Shown here in pieces: positions 61,027 through 64,000 of a stretch of 64,000 bases of DNA. The notes beneath the pieces were generated by a model. The model saw nothing but the letters and a program-made list of their open reading frames with translations. It searched no databases and was not told where the DNA came from. How positions within the stretch are numbered: position 1 is the stretch's first letter; every line of letters begins with the position of its first letter. The DNA comes from CAWJFP01 sp963842155 (GTDB lineage Bacteria; Pseudomonadota; Alphaproteobacteria; JACZXZ01): contig CAWJFP010000034.1 of the NCBI GenBank assembly GCA_963842155.1, positions 62,001 through 126,000 on the forward strand, in the 5' to 3' direction. The translations under genes were made by a program, and so were the position numbers.

Positions 61027-61460
61027 GTTCTAGCGGATTGTTGGACGAAAGGTGAGGGCGCTAAGGGCGGAGGGCGGACGACGGGTCGCGCGGGCGCTCC
61101 TGCATCGCGGGCCCGGAGGAGATGAAATCGCCGATCCAAGCGATGACCGCGGCGACGTCGGGAAGACATTCCCGTGCCATAGACGCGGGATGCAACGCAT
61201 TATTCCGCTACTTCGTGAGACAAAGGTCGTTTCCGCCGCCGGTGGCAGGCCGCAAAGCGGGAATAAAGGCGAGCTGCCGCCGTCAATTCCCAACAGAGGA
61301 GAATGAATTGAACCATGGGCCGCATCCCGGTCGCCGTCTAAACGGGAGCGTGGGCCCGGCCCGGAGGACGGCCGAGGGCATGTTTCGCTTAGCGCACGCA
61401 CGCGAGGCAGGCGAGACGTGGGGCGCGGCGCGAGATGCTCGCGGCACGAGCGAGGAGCCG
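61027..61460. other. Intergenic gap before the anti-sigma-like gene
   Basis: About 430 bases with no supported gene. It includes a weak EcfG-like sequence (GGAAT-N16-CGTC at 61260-61284), two mismatches from consensus, that could serve the downstream membrane protein. I found no ECF sigma gene here. Confidence 0.35.
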
Positions 61461-61829
61461 ATGTTTCTTCACCAGGCAGGGCCGACAGTCGAGGCGGGGC
61501 GCAGCGGCTTGGCGACCGACCTCGATGAAAGCGATCTGCACGGCTTTGCCGATGGGACGCTGGCGCCAAGGGAGCGGCAACGCGTCGCCGAATATCTTGC
61601 GCAACATCCCGAGGCGGCGGCGCGAGCCGAGGCCTATCGCCGCCAGAATATCGGGCTTTGTTTGCTTTACGGCGCGACGCCGCTGCCGCGTTTCCCCGAC
61701 CGCGCTCTCGACACCGCGCGACGCGCGGCCGCCATCCGTTCGGCGCGAGCCCATCGCCTGCTATGCGCGTTGGCCGCCTTGCTCGGCGCGATCCTCGCCG
61801 CCGGCGGGAGCCTCTGGCTCTACGAATAG
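61461..61829 (+). CDS. Anti-sigma-factor-like membrane protein
   Basis: 122 residues. The N-terminal part (about 15-65) has the pattern of anti-sigma factors: DESDLHGFADGTLAPRERQRV, then AEYLAQHPEAAARAEAYRRQN, without the zinc-binding HxxxCxxC. One membrane span (about 100-117) ends the protein. A GAGGAG site precedes the ATG at 61461; an upstream in-frame ATG at 61380 is possible. In relatives a gene like this follows an ECF sigma gene; none is present here, so it is an orphan or the partner is elsewhere. Confidence 0.65.
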   Translation: MFLHQAGPTVEAGRSGLATDLDESDLHGFADGTLAPRERQRVAEYLAQHPEAAARAEAYRRQNIGLCLLYGATPLPRFPDRALDTARRAAAIRSARAHRLLCALAALLGAILAAGGSLWLYE

Positions 61830-61857
61830 CCGGACCCATATCTCGTCCAACCCCGAT

Positions 61858-61965
61858 CGTCATTGCGACCGCGAGCGAAGCGACGCGGGACGCAATCCAT
61901 TATCCGGCTTGTTCCCCCTGGATCGCTTCGTCGGCTTCGCCTCCTCGCAACGACGATTGGGTGTT
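61858..61965. repeat. Dispersed GTCATTGCGA-type palindromic repeat
   Basis: Left arm GTCATTGCGACCGCGAGCGA and right arm TCGCAACGACG-like sequence face each other around GGCTTGTTCCCCCTGGATCG-like centre. This type (GTCATTGCGAGCGAAGC...) is scattered in many alphaproteobacterial intergenic regions. No coding capacity. Confidence 0.55.
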
Positions 61966-62049
61966 CGACTTCGTCGCATCATCCGCGAGAGCGATATCCG
62001 CTCACGCGGAATTGCTCTAGCAGATTTTGCCCTCGGCCGCTCAAACGCC

Positions 62050-62075
62050 TGCGGGCCACCGGCCCGCATTTTTTT
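62050..62075 (+). terminator. Rho-independent terminator
   Basis: Plus-strand 8-bp stem TGCGGGCC/GGCCCGCA with a 3-base loop followed by seven T. It would end transcripts coming from the anti-sigma-like gene 220 bases upstream. Confidence 0.75.
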
Positions 62076-62088
62076 CGCGAGACAAGTG

Positions 62089-62112
62089 GAGGCACCGCAT
62101 ACGCGGTGCCTC
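62089..62112. terminator. Symmetric hairpin downstream of pgi
   Basis: Perfect 10-bp stem GAGGCACCGC/GCGGTGCCTC with a 4-base loop, 35 bases past the pgi stop. It lacks a good T run on the minus strand, so its use as a pgi terminator is uncertain; it may only stabilise the RNA end. Confidence 0.4.
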
Positions 62113-62146
62113 GGGCTTTCGCGTTTCCGCTTGACGCGAGAACGCT

Positions 62147-63880
62147 CTAGCGTCCGGCGCGCCGCAGCGCCTCCAGCAGTTCGCCCGCCAGGCGCTCGAG
62201 CGCGGCCGCGATGGGGTTCGCGAGCGTGATCCGCACGACCTTGCGGCCGCGCTGGCGAAGCGCGCGGAAATCCCCCAGCGCCTGTGCCTGCACCAGCTTG
62301 CCGAAGCTGTAGCCCGCCTCGGGGATGGGCAGCGCGTCGTCAGGATCGTCGACCAGCTGGAGAAACAGGCCGCCCTCGAGCCCCCCCTTATGGAGCTGAC
62401 CCGTCGAATGAAGGAAACGCGGGCCGTAGCCGAGGGTCGTCGCGAGCTTGAGGCGGTCGCGCAACGCCAGACGCAAATGCTGCAGGGCCGCCGTGGTCTC
62501 CTCCGATTCCGCGAGGAAGGCCTGGATCGCGACATAGCCGCCGGACCGCGCCTCGGCGAGCCATGAGGCGAGCCTCTCGCGCGGCTCCGCGTCCTCGCGC
62601 GCCGGCGAAGCGGCAGCCGCGCCTTTGTCTTGGTTCCGGGCACTTCCGTCCATGATCTCATGGGCGAGCTTCTTGGCAAGCTCGACGTCGGGCTGATTGA
62701 AGGGATGCACGCCGATGACCGCGCAGGCGGCGGCGACGGCGACCTCCCAGCGGAACATCTCCGGCGCGATTTCGGTCGCCTGGTCGAAATGGAAGCGCAG
62801 CAGCGGATGTCCCGCGGCGACGAGCGCCGCTGTCGCCTCCTCGCTCTCGCTCGTCCGGTCGCCCTCGAGGGTGAATGCGACGAAAAGGCGGTCTGCGCCG
62901 TAGGCCTCGGGCGGGCCCAGCAGCTCGCGCGCTACGGGCAAGATGCCCTTGCCCGATTTCCCAGTGCTTTCCGCCACGAGCTGCTCGAGCCAGTCGGCGA
63001 AGGGCGCCGTGCGCGCGGAGGCGAGAAAGGTGAGCTTGTCGCGCCCGGCGAGCGCCGCCTCGCCCAAGATGGCGCCGAGCCGGAGCCCTGGATTGGCCGC
63101 GCTCGGCACCTCCGCGCCGCAATCCGCCGCCATCGCGGCCGCCTGGCGCAGCAGCGCCTCGATATCGGCGCCGATCAGCGCAGCCGCCAGGAGGCCGAAA
63201 TCCGACAGCGCCGAGAAGCGTCCGCCCAGGTTCGGCATCGCCAGGAAGACCCCGCGGAACTGGCGCTCGCGTCCCAGATGCTCGAGCGGCGTGCCGGGAT
63301 CGGTGACGGCGGCGAAGTGGCGCCCCGGATGCGGCGTCGCGCCGACCACGCGGTCCCAGAAGAAATTGAAATGCGACAGCGGCTCGAGGGTCGTGCCGGA
63401 TTTGCTCGCGACGACGAACAGGCTGCGCGCGAGATCGATACGCGCGGCCACCGCCTCCACCGTCGCGGGATGGGTGCTGTCGAGCACGACCAACTCGGGA
63501 TAGCCGGCGGCGACGCCCAGGAGCCTGTCGAAGACCGCGGGCGCCAGGCTCGAGCCGCCCATGCCCATCCAGACCACATGCCTGATCCCGTCGCGGCGCA
63601 CCTCCGCGGCGAAGGCGGCAAGCGCGGCCGTGCGGGCCTGCATCGTCACGGGCAGGTCGAGCCAGTCCAGCCGGTCCTCGATTTCGGGCAACGGCTCGGC
63701 GGACCAGAGAGTGGGGTCCTTGCACCAGAGCCGCGCGCCGAAAGAGGCGTCGTCCCAAGCCGCGAGCCGCGCCTCGACACGCGTCCACAGATCGCCGGAA
63801 GCGAGCTCGCCCTCGCCCGCCGATGGCCTGCGCGAGACCTTTCCGGCAGGGGGTCGCGCCTTGGTTTTAGCCTTGCTCAT
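62147..63880 (-). CDS. pgi: Glucose-6-phosphate isomerase (of the transaldolase-fused PGI type)
   Basis: 577 residues. SIS-type isomerase domains with GMGGSSLAPAVFDRLL, SKSGTTLEPLSHFNFFW and VIGVHPFNQPDVELAK carry the sugar-phosphate loops. The sequence resembles the isomerase half of bifunctional transaldolase/phosphoglucose isomerases rather than E. coli Pgi. Here the frame begins independently at 63880 (MSKAKTKARP); an in-frame ATG at 63943 is possible but less likely. It interconverts glucose-6-phosphate and fructose-6-phosphate. A separate transaldolase gene would be expected upstream on the minus strand, beyond the window. Confidence 0.88.
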   Translation of the reverse strand: MSKAKTKARPPAGKVSRRPSAGEGELASGDLWTRVEARLAAWDDASFGARLWCKDPTLWSAEPLPEIEDRLDWLDLPVTMQARTAALAAFAAEVRRDGIRHVVWMGMGGSSLAPAVFDRLLGVAAGYPELVVLDSTHPATVEAVAARIDLARSLFVVASKSGTTLEPLSHFNFFWDRVVGATPHPGRHFAAVTDPGTPLEHLGRERQFRGVFLAMPNLGGRFSALSDFGLLAAALIGADIEALLRQAAAMAADCGAEVPSAANPGLRLGAILGEAALAGRDKLTFLASARTAPFADWLEQLVAESTGKSGKGILPVARELLGPPEAYGADRLFVAFTLEGDRTSESEEATAALVAAGHPLLRFHFDQATEIAPEMFRWEVAVAAACAVIGVHPFNQPDVELAKKLAHEIMDGSARNQDKGAAAASPAREDAEPRERLASWLAEARSGGYVAIQAFLAESEETTAALQHLRLALRDRLKLATTLGYGPRFLHSTGQLHKGGLEGGLFLQLVDDPDDALPIPEAGYSFGKLVQAQALGDFRALRQRGRKVVRITLANPIAAALERLAGELLEALRRAGR

Positions 63881-64000
63881 CGTCGGTCCACCTTTCCATC
63901 GGCTCCCTAGCCTAGCCTTGGCCGGCGCGGCAGTCTCGTCCATTCAGCCGGGCAAGGAGCAGGTCCTTCGGGCGGCCAAATAATTTCTGCGGGGAGGAAT

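Larger units (their letters stand above)
61830..62146. other. Intergenic repeat-rich gap before pgi
   Basis: 317 bases without a gene. It contains an imperfect inverted repeat (61858-61965), then two clean hairpins (62050-62075 and 62089-62112) between the anti-sigma-like gene and the convergent pgi. Confidence 0.5.

Noticed and set aside
63912..64000. Possible 3' end of a minus-strand gene entering at the right edge (reads ...LFGRPKDLLLARLNG then stop)
   Set aside because: Only 28 codons are visible and I cannot match the end to transaldolase or any other family, so it is not listed as a gene.

Overview
This window is a gene-dense, high-GC stretch of an alphaproteobacterial chromosome. Evidence includes the lsrB/vtlR-trxB pair with an AbcR-like small RNA beside it, a FixK/FNR-type ccoNOQP-ccoGHIS cluster, a LexA box of the GAAC-N7-GAAC type, EcfG-type general-stress promoters (GGAAC-N16/17-CGTT), purEK, glcDEF, and DnaG and RpoD of alphaproteobacterial type. 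I cannot fix the genus; a Hyphomicrobiales- or Rhodospirillales-like organism is an inference.

Layout. 1-5 kb: 3' end of pbpC, convergent purEK, small conserved genes (DUF465, TIGR02444 family, Ohr, rpmJ). 5-14.3 kb: glycolate oxidase glcDEF, the Tat-exported methionine sulfoxide reductase MsrP, a UdgX-type uracil-DNA glycosylase, and an SOS-controlled dnaE2. 14.4-19.2 kb: csbD and a DUF3309 gene, each behind a canonical EcfG promoter, then an NAD-dependent dehydrogenase, an EEP-family hydrolase, a TauE/SafE-like protein and a DUF2189 protein. 19.2-27.5 kb: the cbb3 oxidase operon ccoNOQP and its assembly genes ccoGHIS behind a FixK/FNR box. 27.8-30.4 kb: a DUF1989 gene, a secreted protein of unknown function, a decayed SYLF gene and the AbcR-like RNA. 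30.5-42.4 kb: lsrB, trxB, a large unknown gene, an ELM1-like gene, an Lrp regulator, greA, and carB and carA separated by a DUF559/palindrome block, then yqeY. 42.6-46.6 kb: the macromolecular synthesis genes dnaG and rpoD, then a CAU tRNA. 46.7-50.4 kb: a lower-GC, island-like stretch just after the tRNA, with a probable toxin/NTF2-fold immunity pair and an arsR-SRPBCC-VOC operon. 50.6-58.9 kb: a NicO-type metal transporter and a six-gene hydrogenase-4/complex I-like cluster whose large subunit has lost the Ni-Fe ligands (an Ehr-type complex). 58.9-64 kb: a Nudix hydrolase, exported MsrA, an alpha/beta hydrolase, an anti-sigma-like membrane protein and pgi.

The strongest unusual observations are four. 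(1) A 542-bp block carrying a DUF559 gene and nested palindromes sits exactly at the ancestral carA/carB stop-start overlap, flanked by a 26-bp direct duplication of that overlap. (2) An Ehr complex lacks catalytic cysteines and lies beside a histidine-rich metal transporter. (3) A toxin/immunity pair follows a tRNA, and related short repeats bound it and the next module. (4) A UdgX/DnaE2 DNA-damage pair and two EcfG promoters are present.

Single-base frameshifts occur in dnaE2, ccoI, the SYLF gene, rpoD and one SRPBCC gene. Because rpoD is essential, at least some of these are probably sequence or assembly errors, so no gene should be called dead on this evidence alone.
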